NCBI RefSeq assembly: GCF_949628265.1
Contig: NC_088789.1
Location: 30,063,883 to 30,127,882, forward strand
Direction: 5' to 3'
Length of the DNA: 64,000 nt
Source: Cloeon dipterum
Taxonomy: Eukaryota; Arthropoda; Insecta; Ephemeroptera; Baetidae
Below the pieces are notes generated by a model, which did not search any database, had not been told where the DNA came from, and saw only the letters and a program-made list of their open reading frames with translations. A program made the position numbers and the translations under genes. Below are positions 44,601 through 53,646 of the stretch, in pieces; positions within the stretch are counted from its first letter, which is position 1, and every line of letters begins with the position of its first letter.

Positions 44601-45435
44601 CTATTATGTCATCCTCAATTAATTCATTAACTTTCAACTCTAATATTTTTCTCATCTTTGCACTCATAGGTCTCAAAGGGGCTTGGAAAGGTGGTCCATC
44701 CTGCACTTTGAGGACTTGCTCTACACCTTTGGCGAGGCCAGGCTTTTCTGAAAAGACGCCCTTGGTGTAGAAATCTGCCACTACCTTTTTTATGAGGCCA
44801 CCAGTGTCATTCTCTATCCTGCTAAGTAAGTTTTCTAGTAAATTTTCATTATTGAGTGTTGCATTTTGACACTGTTTTCTATTTTGCAAAGGACTGTACT
44901 GGACGAATGGGTGCTCAACTAAAGGGTTGTCTGTCTTAAACCAACCTGTTGGCGTGACTGCCATCTTTGCCTGACAGAGGAAATCGCGTCCCAATAAGAT
45001 TTGATCTGAATTGTCAGGAACTGCGAAGAAATTCTGCACAAAACTCCCTGCAGGAGTGTGAATCTTGATAGACATTCCGCCAAGTAGGTCAGTTAATCCA
45101 TTCACCATTTTTATCTTTTTATTTGTGTGCCACACTGTTGCATTTTTGCCTTTGAACTTTTCAAAAGTAGCCTGTCCCAATATACAAATATCTGATCCTG
45201 TGTCTAAAAGAGCTAAATAACTTCTCCCTAATATGCGTACTTTAATAACTGGTTTGATGGCAGCTAATTGTTGATTTGATTCAGATTGCATGTGTCTCTG
45301 TAAAACTGCCTTTTGTAGTTTTCTGTTAATTTGGTCCTTACGCACGCGCGGAGAAATTTTTCCATTATGGGGCCTAGATTTTTCTGTTCTTTCAGTTTGC
45401 ACAGGAGTTGAGACAGGCTCGCTGATTAGTTTTTT
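41698..45435 (-). CDS. pol: Gypsy pol polyprotein (protease, RT, RNase H, integrase), expressed by -1 frameshift
   Basis: Open from the slippery heptamer at 45435 down to 41698, with no ATG near its start, which fits synthesis as a Gag-Pol fusion. Counting from the GTG at 45402: aspartic protease LLDTGSD at about 65-71; reverse transcriptase with YFDD at about 414-417; RNase H starting at ITDAS near 561; integrase zinc site with His at about 884 and 891 and Cys at 921 and 924; and the integrase catalytic triad Asp 953, Asp 1012, Glu 1048. These residues are all present, so the enzyme set looks intact. The YFDD form is less common than YVDD/YIDD. A charged insertion of about 25 residues (near 284-310) lies between the RT motifs VLIKK and FRLCIDSRAIN. 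I see no chromodomain at the C-terminus. Confidence 0.93.
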   Translation of the reverse strand, partial: KKLISEPVSTPVQTERTEKSRPHNGKISPRVRKDQINRKLQKAVLQRHMQSESNQQLAAIKPVIKVRILGRSYLALLDTGSDICILGQATFEKFKGKNATVWHTNKKIKMVNGLTDLLGGMSIKIHTPAGSFVQNFFAVPDNSDQILLGRDFLCQAKMAVTPTGWFKTDNPLVEHPFVQYSPLQNRKQCQNATLNNENLLENLLSRIENDTGGLIKKVVADFYTKGVFSEKPGLAKGVEQVLKVQDGPPFQAPLRPMSAKMRKILELKVNELIEDDIIEPSTSDFLCAPVLIKKNKDSKKGKDKEPPDKSLEEQVEEEADMFRLCIDSRAINSRLIGVEPNNIPPMDYIFAQLAGARYFTILDLKSGFFQIPVHKDSRKYLAFRTHKGCFQYKRASFGIASTPYTFQRYMDSILGELYWQSACCYFDDCIIFSEHLDDHVRHLAAVLERIKEAGLTINPKKVKFAATELKILGHIVSQGELKQDPSKLSAIRNFPTPKTKKQLLRFYGMCVFLKSFIPRMALIAKPLTKLMGDSPWQWTKLQEDAFESLKKQICSETCTLALPDLNKKFTIITDASKVGIAGCLMQEHNGQLKPIAYTSRACTKLEQNFCTTELELLAIVHSCMKFNSYVEYAEVEIQTDHSAIKDIYYMTDASGRVKRWLMKIAHLNAIITYRRGKSNQLADALSRAPDETAVPIKAEEDWREREIPLHEHREAKLRFDTCEVGLNGHHCSRCSNRAPLTFSQPKPPEPSSGTFLETKPTVSPLQHENPPKPKNIQGVRHKIKTKMKKANPWPKQKFISKLIFPNRRKTKNAINIIDSCVAQVTDFSHIPLTIQEWSDEQNKDPGIVILKQKVRRNENKVFMLQDMNLLCKPCGDKHLIVVPDHMRKAVLQICHDSLVGGHFGVQKTAQRISNTFWWRGMRDDVHDWVRSCETCQRIKPRNRKNFGYFTSKPEKGVGHEISIDVIGKLPRSSRGNCYALVIQDNFSKWLEIYPLRSATSQVLLDRVISYMSRNGFPKCIRSDNAKAFVNKLWKSVLNFLGVQHKKNAPYRPQSMIVERSNREIKLRIKAFALQHKNWDMYLELFGFCLRSNVNNSTKFTPNLLHLGRELDNPLVPHITDQLQNFSPALHAARLIDQMQKAHQAARTHITQSKDRMAKQYNKSRMPHHFQIGNLVLLDIHPLSNAATKFSAGLAAKRSSAIYQIIDTLGDNSFRLKPIGVKDNGKTIIANADQITLYSSRAFHLL

Positions 45436-47087
45436 GAATTCTCATCTGCAATTTCAGGTTCAGAATTTTCCTCAGCAGCGAAAGTCTGTTCATGAGTGGC
45501 ACCATACTCATCAAATGGCTGGTAATAATAGTGCTCATCATAGTAATAATCATTATATTGCATTTGATCATACTCATACTGCTGGTCAACAGCATCTTCT
45601 GTTTGCTCCTGTTCTGCTGGAATTGGTTCATTTACTTCAGCTGAATTTGACCTGAACTGTTGCTTGCTCTTATATTGATTGGCATTTTGATTTTGTGTTG
45701 CAGGTTTCCCCTGACTTGTGCGCTTATTCAGGTCATTTTGTCTTGCGGCTGCTGCGCCAGGTGGGCCATTTGATTTCCATGGTAAAGCCAGCTGTCCACG
45801 ACCTGCGGCACCTTGGACTGCAGGACGTTGTGGCTGGTTAATGGCGCGAGGTTGGAAACCTCCTCTGGTGGGTAAATATTGATTTGCGCCGCGGCTCTGG
45901 CCATACTGAAATCTTTGTCCCTGTCCAGGTTGTCCCTGATACCAAGGACGAGGGCCAGGGTGAGGCCCCCTGCCAAGTCTGGGGTTTAGAGAATTTAGAG
46001 TGACCTGCTGACTCATGGATTGACTGCCAGGGTGGCCATGCGCCTGGACCAATGGTGTTTGAGGCGTCTTTCTGACTTGGTAAGCGAACGCAGGCTCTGC
46101 AAACTCGGCTGCTGGAGGCGGAAGCCGGTAAGTGCGAGATCTGTATATTTCAGCTTGGACCAATTTGAGTGTCTCATCAAGGTCAGCAATTGTTGCAAAT
46201 GTCCTACCGACAATAAATCGTCGATATTCAGGGTGAAGCAAAGAAATTGCCTTTTTAATGATTTCCCCTTCACCGTAATTGGAATCAATCTGTTTGCACA
46301 TTAAGTATATCTTGTGCAAGAAAACGGAAGGAGGCTCGTCCGCATGCTGGAATCTTTTTTCCAGATCCCTTGCAAGCTGCTCTTTGTAATTTGGCGCACA
46401 ATATTCTTGCATGAACGCGCTCTCAAATTGTTCCCATGTCTGGAATATTTCTCCGTATATGGCGAACCAATTTGCTGCTTCTTCAACAAGTGCTGTTGGC
46501 AGGCGGTATTTTACCATTTCAATCAGGGAAATTCCATGTGCCACAGATATCAATTTAATTTGTCTCACATATTCATACGGGGATTTTTTATCTGTTCGAC
46601 CCGAGAATGTTGGCACCGGAATTTTCGCAAGCTTGTACAATGTTGCTTGAATGCTTGGGACGCTTTGCGCTCCTTGGAATGTCGGCAATGTCCCTGACAA
46701 TGTATCATGCGGAGCCGTCAGCGGAATCGATCCGCGCTGCGACTGATTTCTTCCCAGCAATCCATGATTAAACTGGTTCGAAATGGGGCTTGAGGTCGCT
46801 TGAAATTGTACGCCACCTGGAGCCCTTGCCTGATCAGAGTTCAATTTTTGAAATAAATCCTCAGGTTTCATGTTTGCATCCATGAGTAAGGCCGCTAGTT
46901 TCTCAAGGCCATTTGAATTTTCATTTTTATATAAATTCAATTGCAAATCCACGCCCGAGGGTTGATTGTAAGACCCTGGGAGTGTAAAATGAGTTGTATC
47001 ATTTGCTCGAGAACTTTCCCCGGTTCCCGTCAGCGTGTTATTAGAATCCACTGATTCTCCCATGGGATCAGTGGACTTGGAGGCCAT
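45426..47087 (-). CDS. gag: Gypsy Gag polyprotein
   Basis: 553 residues from the ATG at 47087 to the TAA at 45426-45428. The middle (about 150-330) has the helical, Trp/Phe-rich character of a retrotransposon capsid (ANWFAIYG, WEQFESAFMQEYC, KAISLLHPEYRRF). The C-terminal third is rich in Gly, Arg, Gln and Pro and includes several RG pairs, followed by an acidic, Tyr-rich tail (about 500-553). No CCHC zinc knuckle is present, so RNA binding may rest on the RG/Q-rich region. The last codons overlap the frameshift site that leads into pol. Gag packages the element RNA into particles in the cytoplasm (family knowledge). Confidence 0.88.
   Translation of the reverse strand: MASKSTDPMGESVDSNNTLTGTGESSRANDTTHFTLPGSYNQPSGVDLQLNLYKNENSNGLEKLAALLMDANMKPEDLFQKLNSDQARAPGGVQFQATSSPISNQFNHGLLGRNQSQRGSIPLTAPHDTLSGTLPTFQGAQSVPSIQATLYKLAKIPVPTFSGRTDKKSPYEYVRQIKLISVAHGISLIEMVKYRLPTALVEEAANWFAIYGEIFQTWEQFESAFMQEYCAPNYKEQLARDLEKRFQHADEPPSVFLHKIYLMCKQIDSNYGEGEIIKKAISLLHPEYRRFIVGRTFATIADLDETLKLVQAEIYRSRTYRLPPPAAEFAEPAFAYQVRKTPQTPLVQAHGHPGSQSMSQQVTLNSLNPRLGRGPHPGPRPWYQGQPGQGQRFQYGQSRGANQYLPTRGGFQPRAINQPQRPAVQGAAGRGQLALPWKSNGPPGAAAARQNDLNKRTSQGKPATQNQNANQYKSKQQFRSNSAEVNEPIPAEQEQTEDAVDQQYEYDQMQYNDYYYDEHYYYQPFDEYGATHEQTFAAEENSEPEIADENSKN
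45429..45435 (-). promoter_or_regulatory. -1 ribosomal frameshift heptamer A AAA AAC at the gag/pol junction
   Basis: Read on the minus strand in the gag frame, the sequence is A AAA AAC followed at once by the gag TAA. This fits the X XXY YYZ slippery pattern exactly. Slipping back one base enters the pol frame, which is open from that point. I did not establish a downstream pseudoknot. Confidence 0.85.
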
Positions 47088-47280
47088 CTCGCCTTCGTCG
47101 GTTTTCGCGACTCAAACTTAAGTTTAGCTTTTGGAGCTTACTCCTGTTACCGCCGTTAATTAATAACGCGCGGTGCCCAAACTCAACTTAACGCTCTACA
47201 GCGAGCGCAGTCTTTATGGGCGTTTCAGCTGTCCAGTAAAAGACAGAGGAAGGTTCGTCTCAACTACGAGTGCCGTACTC

Positions 47281-47298
47281 GCAGCGGACAGGCCCCCA
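47281..47298 (-). other. Probable primer-binding site of the Gypsy element
   Basis: Two bases inside the 5' LTR, the sense strand reads TGGGGGCCTGTCCGCTGC. TGG is the expected complement to a tRNA CCA end. The first bases resemble tRNA-Pro-type primer sites, but I cannot confirm the tRNA. Confidence 0.6.
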
Positions 47299-47300
47299 AA

Positions 47301-47785
47301 TGTAACGCACGGCCCGGTCTAGGGTTCGGGACTTGTGCTAGTGCGCTACGCCGGTTAGCACTCTTGGTGCTTGCCGGATTTGGCCTTTCTGGACCGCGTG
47401 CCGCACTCCCGTGGGGCGGCAGCGTGTTCCCTAACTTAAGCTTGAGTTCGTCGGGGCGCGACGACACAAGCCGGACACTAACCAAGTCCTCCGCACTATG
47501 GGGAGGATGGTTGTGTCCTCGGTCCTCCAACACTGCCTGAAGGGCAGTGCCAAAAGAGGAGCTTTACGCAAATTGCAAATCCTAAGTCTAACTTGCAAAT
47601 TAACTACAAATGAGAGATCTAGGGATAATACAAACTACTCCTATTTGTTGGCACTCGGGTTTATTAAAATCAACCTCCGCCTCACTCCGCGGCTCGCGTA
47701 CAACTGCCTCCTCCTCACTCTTCGAGTGCAGGGAGGGGCGCATGAAAACATATAGTTCAGGGGAAAATTACAATGATGCGCTGCA
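47301..47785 (-). repeat. 5' LTR of the Gypsy element
   Basis: 485 bp, matching 39993-40477 with no difference seen by eye. Followed by GTGT, the target duplication. The gag start lies about 210 bp inside the element. Confidence 0.95.
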
Positions 47786-48900
47786 GTGTGTTTATTTATG
47801 CCTAATATACTTCAAATCATGTGCAGTGACATTTTCTCACAGTGACATTTTCTCAGAGAGAGGTAGGGGTAAATTTAGCAGTTACTTTTTCACCGACTCG
47901 GGAGTTTAGGGGTATCCCACGAATTGGACGATGCAGTTTTGATGTGCATTTGTTCAATAAACAGTTATTGACCTCGCCCTTGGAGGAAAAAGAGGCGGAA
48001 AAGGAGGTCTCCGATGGAGACAAAAATATTTAATTTGTTTCCGGATGATACTCTCGGGATGATTGATGAGGCTCAACACGCTTCCGATTTAAAGAATGAA
48101 TTGGGAGCAATATTGCATCACAAGCGGAAAGGGTGGCTGATTTTTTGGGGTATTTGCGTGGATCGAAGCGCAAATTTGGCGTCTGCCTCGAGAGAATCGC
48201 TCGTGAGGAAGGAGTTGAATGCGCGGTTCAGTTCGCAATAAGAGGAGAGAGAGAACGAGAACAAGCTAGGATATTGCAACAATTCTTTTATCATTTTATG
48301 TAAATTTTTCAGCGCATGGCAAAGAATCTTTTACCCGCATCATAAAATGCATATTTCCGCGCAATTTACTGCCGAATTAATCATCACGGGCGCTGCAATG
48401 ATCAGCCGGAAGTTTATATTTATTTAAACACCTCTCCTGGCAAATAAATAACCACGTCAGATGATTGCTGGCTGCTCGCACGCAGCCACCTTGTATATTT
48501 ATTTGTCGGTCAATAATCGCGGCTCAAAGGCCATTCTTGCAGGCATATTTGCTGCGCCAAAATTATAGCCAGCAATACTTTTGACGCGCGTTACTCTCAC
48601 CGCCTTTTTATTCAGGAAGCGACGCGCCAATCGTAAACGTCCACCTTCATTCACTCTTTCAGATGAAATGACAAGAAAGAAAATGCAGCAAATAACCGGA
48701 ATTTGTATCGTTTTTATTTCAACTCTCGATTAGAGCATTAAATTTTTCGTTTGCATTGTTATTTTTAATTCAGCTATTAGTTTTTCTGTACAAGCTTGTG
48801 AACAAACAAAAATTGAGAAATAAAATTTTAGAATGAATAAAATGAAACAAGAGATTCGCATTTGGACGCAAATTCTATGAATGTGGGATTTTCCAGGTTT
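47786..48900. other. Intergenic; displaced copy 10 flank and copy 11 3' flank
   Basis: The left part should be the original downstream flank of copy 10, cut off by the Gypsy insertion. An open stretch at 48014-48241 plus (75 residues, METKIFNLFPDDTLG...) and an overlapping one at 47842-48033 have protein-like composition, but I recognise no family and see no second copy. From about 48,390 the sequence is the 3' flank of the minus-strand copy at 50097 and resembles 10,840-11,340. Confidence 0.4.
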
Positions 48901-50097
48901 TCACCGATTTTTCTGATTTTTGCAAGATTTTGAGTGAGACTTATACAAACCTAAACATTGAAATTTGTTCTTGCAGTGAATGCACTTTGTAATTTTCAAG
49001 TGATGATATTTCTTGTAATAAACAGTCATAACCATTTTGCAAAAAGGACAAACCTCAAAATTGTGATAATATTTCACATGATTTCTCAATTCAGTTCGAC
49101 CGGACAAACGTTTTTCACATATTTTACATTTCGTGGATTTGAGCAAGTGCTTATTAGTTATGTGCCGTGCCAAATCACATTTTTGCATTGCTTTGTATTC
49201 GCAATCATTGCATTTGAACATTCTTGCCTCGTCATCTTTGCCGTGAGCAGAATCAAAGTGGGTTTTCAATGCGATTTTAGTTTTGAAGAATGACAAGCAA
49301 CCATGATGAGAGCATTTTACAGGAAACTCTTTGTGAACACGGCGAACATGTTGGTTGTAGTTGGATGGTCCCTCAAATTCCTTTCCACAAAAAGAGCAGT
49401 TGAATTTTTCACGTTCTTTTGGTTTCTCGTGGACATCCTTGTTGTGCTCTTCTTTTTCTTCAAGAGAGTGGAAATAAGTCGCACAGTTGCGATTTCCACA
49501 TCTGATTGCTTCCTTGTGCCATTTCTTCATATGACCTGTCAAGTTTTGGGAATGCTTAAATATTTTTCTGCAGTAGATGCATTTCCATCGCCTTTTCGTT
49601 GGTATTTCTGCTTCAACGATTCTTTTCTCTTCACTGTCAGCACTTTTCGGAAGCTCAATTTTCTCCAACTGCACCCAACACTGCTCTATTTTACCCTCTG
49701 CAGGAAATGCATAAATATTATTTTAATTTTAAAAATTAAAAATTAAATTTTATCTTCACCAAAATAGTTGTTCCGCAGCTCTCTTGCTGCGTCGTCCAGA
49801 TCCAAATTCCACCAAACCAAATCCTCGTCCGTCATCTCGTCGAATTTCAATTGAAACCTGAATGTAAAATCTTAGAATAAATACAAAATTCCAGGAATTC
49901 CTGCGAGAAACACACTCCGATTGCCATGCGCAAAAGTAGCAAATTAAATCTTCATCCTCGATTTCCTCAGTCAATTCGTGTCCACTGACATTGAGGAACC
50001 ATTCCTGCAGTTTGTCCTTGTCCACGTGGACAGCGAGAATTGCGCCATCTGCTGTGGGAAGCTCACAAATAAAGCACAGCGCCTTTTGCAACGACAT
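48901..50097 (-). CDS. ZAD-like C2H2 zinc-finger protein, short class (copy 11)
   Basis: Exons 50097-49916, 49857-49760 and 49697-48901 join to a predicted 358 residues ending CKNQKNR. Exon 1 has CFIC and CYFC but reads WFLNVSGHEL where nearly all copies have WFLNVCGHEL, and AWQSE where others have WHAE. The donor is GTGTGT, not the usual GTGAGT. Exon 3 begins EGKIEQCWVQLEKIELPKSADS. Unit 1 is CIYCRKIFKHSQNLTGHMKKWH, unit 2 CGNRNC and unit 4 CSHHGC. It is the counterpart of copy 1 in the duplicated block and is divergent from copy 12. The changed Cys and donor may signal early decay, but the frame is intact. Confidence 0.86.
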
Positions 50098-50213
50098 TTC
50101 TTCTAGACCACCTGAACCTGAATGAAAGATGGAAGGTTCCAGGTGGCTTGGTGACTGCAGCGCCACTCAGGATATAGTGATGAAATGATGAAAATGGCGG
50201 TAATGCTTTTAAA

Positions 50214-50388
50214 GTTTATTGTTTATTTTTTTGTTTATTTGTTTATTCTCACACTTGGTCAAAATACATTCATGTTATTAAAAAGTCGTCAGATTTACAT
50301 AAAACATGTGAGAAAAGGCAGAATACCTGGCAAACATCTTGTTAAAACTTTACCCAGGAGGGCAAAGCCGGTATTGGCCTATAAATTA
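50214..50388 (-). mobile_element. ~175 bp retroposon-tail insertion in the copy 11 upstream region
   Basis: The matching flank of copy 4 joins CTTTTAAAGTT directly to AAAACGCGCC (near 12,640). Here about 175 bp lies between the same flanks. On the minus strand the insert ends in repeated TAAACAAA-like units, as non-LTR retroposon tails do. No coding sequence is present. Confidence 0.55.
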
Positions 50389-51995
50389 AAACGCGCCTAA
50401 AAAAATGATAATATTTTAACATTATTCACGGCTTATCTTATGTCATTGAATTGTTTTGAAGCTTTGATCGTCTGCTGGATCTCAATAATTACTATATTCT
50501 TTCGATGTAAGCTCAAATTCCGTTTATTTGTTTGCTAAATAGCACACGCCTCGGTGCCGTGCTGGCGAGAGTCTGCGGAGCTTTTGCTGCATATATAATG
50601 AATTAATCTCATTGGGGTGTTCTGGCGAATATTGAGCTCAAAGGGGTTAAAAGGCGCTGCTGCTGCTGCTGCTTAAGACGGCCCTGAGTTTGTATTTGTT
50701 TAGTTGGAAATATTTATTTCAACAATCGCACGAATACGCAGAGGCTTGCTTTTCTGTAATGCTCTAGAATGAAAAAAATTAAATTACTGTGCTATTTGCA
50801 GCCAAATGAATTGTCAAGGGCATTGCAATTGTCAGCCGAAAGTTTATATTTGTTCGCATTTAGAGTAATGGAAAAAAAATGATTTTTATGCATATAATTT
50901 GAGTTTGAATAAAAATATGGAAATTTGGCATTTTGAAGGAAAAATTCCAATTTACATAGCGTATTTTGCAATTTTATTTAAATCATTATCTTTTTCACAG
51001 ATATATCAACAAACAATATTGTACGTAAATTCAGTGCTGGCAAAATGACTGGTTCATTCTTCGCTATATCAGGGTTAAAAAATAAAGTAAGATTGTTGAG
51101 TTTTAATCATATAATATGTTTTATAAATAAAAAAAAACACCACCGACGGCCAGATTCGTGGTATTTTGATGGGCGCAACTCGCCTCCGCGTTGAAATAAA
51201 TCAATCTAATTTTAATAATCCAAAAAATTTCGTGTTGTTCGTGGACCTAAAAACTGTTAGTGGTATTTTATTGATTTAAACAAAAAAATTATAATGTATT
51301 GAGAACCGCTTTGTGGTGGTTGCACCGTCGCATAGAATAATATTACAATTAAATTAACGCCGTGAAGGCTGGAGTCGGAGGGGCGGAAGAAAAGCTGTGA
51401 CGCCGAGAGTAGGTATTGAGCGAGGCTCGGCGCATTGAACAACGATAAAAATGGCTTTTTTCAGATTTATCGGTCTCTCTCTAAGCCTCCCCCTCGGACC
51501 CTCCGCCAGCTGAGCAGAAAAATGAGAGCAAACTTGTGCCGCCGCTGTTGCATAAACATTATAGGCCGCTGGTGTCTTCGCGGCGCCGGCGGCGAAGAGC
51601 AACGGACACTTTTGCCCTTTCCATTCACCAAAAGATCGCGCCGGCTGTTGAATTGAGCAAATTGATTAATCGCGGCGGGGGAGAGGCACATGAGAGGCTT
51701 GTTGGAAAATCAGAAAGCGCCGATTGTCGATCGTGAAAGGGGAAAAAAGAGCTGATCGATTGGACAGGAAATTACGCTAGAGGAAATTATGTAATTAGCA
51801 TTCGAGAGAGGAGGAACTTCTAAAAATGTTGAGAGAAAGAATTATTCTAGTTTTCCGATAAATGATAAAATTAAATGGCGCTAAAATCATTCAAATGTTT
51901 CCCATTTCTTTTTCTTCCCTGAAAGTGGAGCTGTGATCGCTTCTTAGCCACCTGCAACCCTCACCATTCACTCAGGTTCAGGTGTTCAATTAGAA
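50389..51995. other. Intergenic spacer between divergent copies 11 and 12
   Basis: No gene is supported. It aligns by eye with 1,110-3,504, lacking the ~785 bp insertion found there at 1694-2478. It includes a (GCT)n-like run near 50,655 and ends with the copy 12 leader at 51923-51995. Confidence 0.55.
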
Positions 51996-53646
51996 ATGTC
52001 GTTACAAAAGCCACTGTGTTTGATTTGCGAGCGACCGACGGCGGACGGCGCTGTCCTCGCTGTCCACGTGGACAAGGAAAAACTGCAGAATTGGTTTCTC
52101 AATGTCTGCGGACACGAGTTGGCCGAGGAAATCGAGGACGACGACCTGATTTGCTATTTTTGTGCATGGCACGCGGAGTGAGTTTCTCGTAGGAATTTCT
52201 AGAATTTTGGATTTATTTTTTCCCTAAAAGGTTTCAATTGAAATTTGACGAGATGTCAGATGAGGATTTGGTTTGGTGGAATTTGGATTTGGACGAAGCA
52301 GCGAAGGAGCTGCGGAAATATTACGTTGGTAAAATTTCATATTTATTTTACAATTTTTTCCTATTGTCAATTGTGTTTTCAGAGGGGAATATTGAGCAAT
52401 GTTGGGTGCAATTGGAAGAGGTCGATCTGCTCGAAAGTGAAGAAGATGAAATTGAAGAGGATGGGAAAGAATTGGAATGTGGAGCACGATCCAATATTTG
52501 TTCTAAAAAGAAGAAATGTCTCTACTGTGGTAAACTATTTAAATTTACGCAGAGTTTGACAAAGCATGTAAAGAAAACACACAAAAATGCTATCAGATGT
52601 GAAAACCATCAATGTGCCACCTTTTTTCACACAATCGAGGAAAGGGAAAAGCACAGCGAGGAAGTGCATGAAAAATCGAGAGAAAAGAAAATATTCAAAT
52701 GCGAATTTTGTAGCAAGGAATGCAGTGGAAATGGTAATTTCAACCATCATGTTCGTCGTGTCCATGGTGAATATGCAGTCAAGTGCGCTTTCCATGGCTG
52801 CGTCTCGTTTTTTAAAACTGATACCGAAATGAGGGCTCACTTTGACTCTCTTCACAGAACTGATGATTCAAAAATGATTGATTGTGAATATTGCAATTAT
52901 AAAACAAAAAAGAAATCAGATTTACAAAGACATATTTCCATAAAACATAGAACAGAAAAGCCATTCAAGTGTGACAAATGCGGTGAAGGGTTCTCAACCA
53001 AGAATAGTTTGGCAAATCATATGCGTTCAAGGCATATATTCAAACAATGCAAAATTTGTAAATCACAAGTTCCTGTCTGCTATTCCGTTCAACACATTAG
53101 AAAATTGTCCTGCTTTCGCTGTAAAAACGAGTTTCAATGTTCAGGTTTGTACCAATCACACCTGTCAAAGTGCAGAGAAACTTTATACAAATGTTCCAAG
53201 TGTCCAAAGCGCTTTCAAAAGCCTTCTTTGCTTGTGTACCACATGAAAAGACAACATGGGAATCGCGATTGGCGTGGTTTGAAGAACAAAGCTCTCGGAT
53301 TCAAGTGTGGACCCTGCAAAAGGTACTACAAAAGTGCAATATCTTGAAACAGCATTCTTACAGCATGCACAACCAAGCCAAAATGAAACATTGTGCTCAC
53401 TGCTCAAAGATTTTCTATTCATTTTCTCTTTTGAAAAACCACCTCGCAGTGAAATACAATTTGTTAGCACTTCAATTTGAATGTGAGGATTGCAAAAAAC
53501 AATTCATTTCCAAATCTTTTCTTCTCGAGCATCTAAAGTCAACTCATTTAAAGGTCAAGGTGCTCGAAAATTGTAACATATGTGGAAAACCAATACTCAA
53601 ACACTGCATGAAACCCCACTTACTAATTATCCATGGTGTTCAATGA
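51996..53646 (+). pseudogene. ZAD-like C2H2 gene, long class, frameshifted (copy 12)
   Basis: Exons 51996-52177, 52231-52328 and 52383 onward closely match copy 2 (3505), including the 54 bp open intron 2. In exon 3 the frame breaks near 53,337. Copy 2 reads GTGCGAATATATTG there, while this copy reads GTGCAATATCTTG, one base shorter. The original frame then ends at TGA 53345-53347 after YYKSAIS. The remaining fingers (about three and a half units, CAHCSK to HGVQ) continue in the next frame to TGA 53644-53646. A protein ending at 53347 would keep the first nine complete finger units. The remainder is well preserved, so the shift is probably recent, or an assembly error. Confidence 0.82.

Larger units (their letters stand above)
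39993..47785 (-). mobile_element. Complete Ty3/Gypsy LTR retrotransposon
   Basis: 7,793 bp, transcribed right to left. Both 485 bp LTRs (39993-40477 and 47301-47785) begin TGTAACGC and end GCTGCA on the plus strand and look identical by eye. GTGT directly flanks both ends (39989-39992 and 47786-47789), a 4 bp target duplication. The gag and pol frames are open. Domain order protease, reverse transcriptase, RNase H, integrase places it in Ty3/Gypsy. There is no env-like frame: about 1.2 kb between pol and the 3' LTR has no convincing gene. Identical LTRs and open frames point to recent insertion and possible current activity. Confidence 0.95.
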
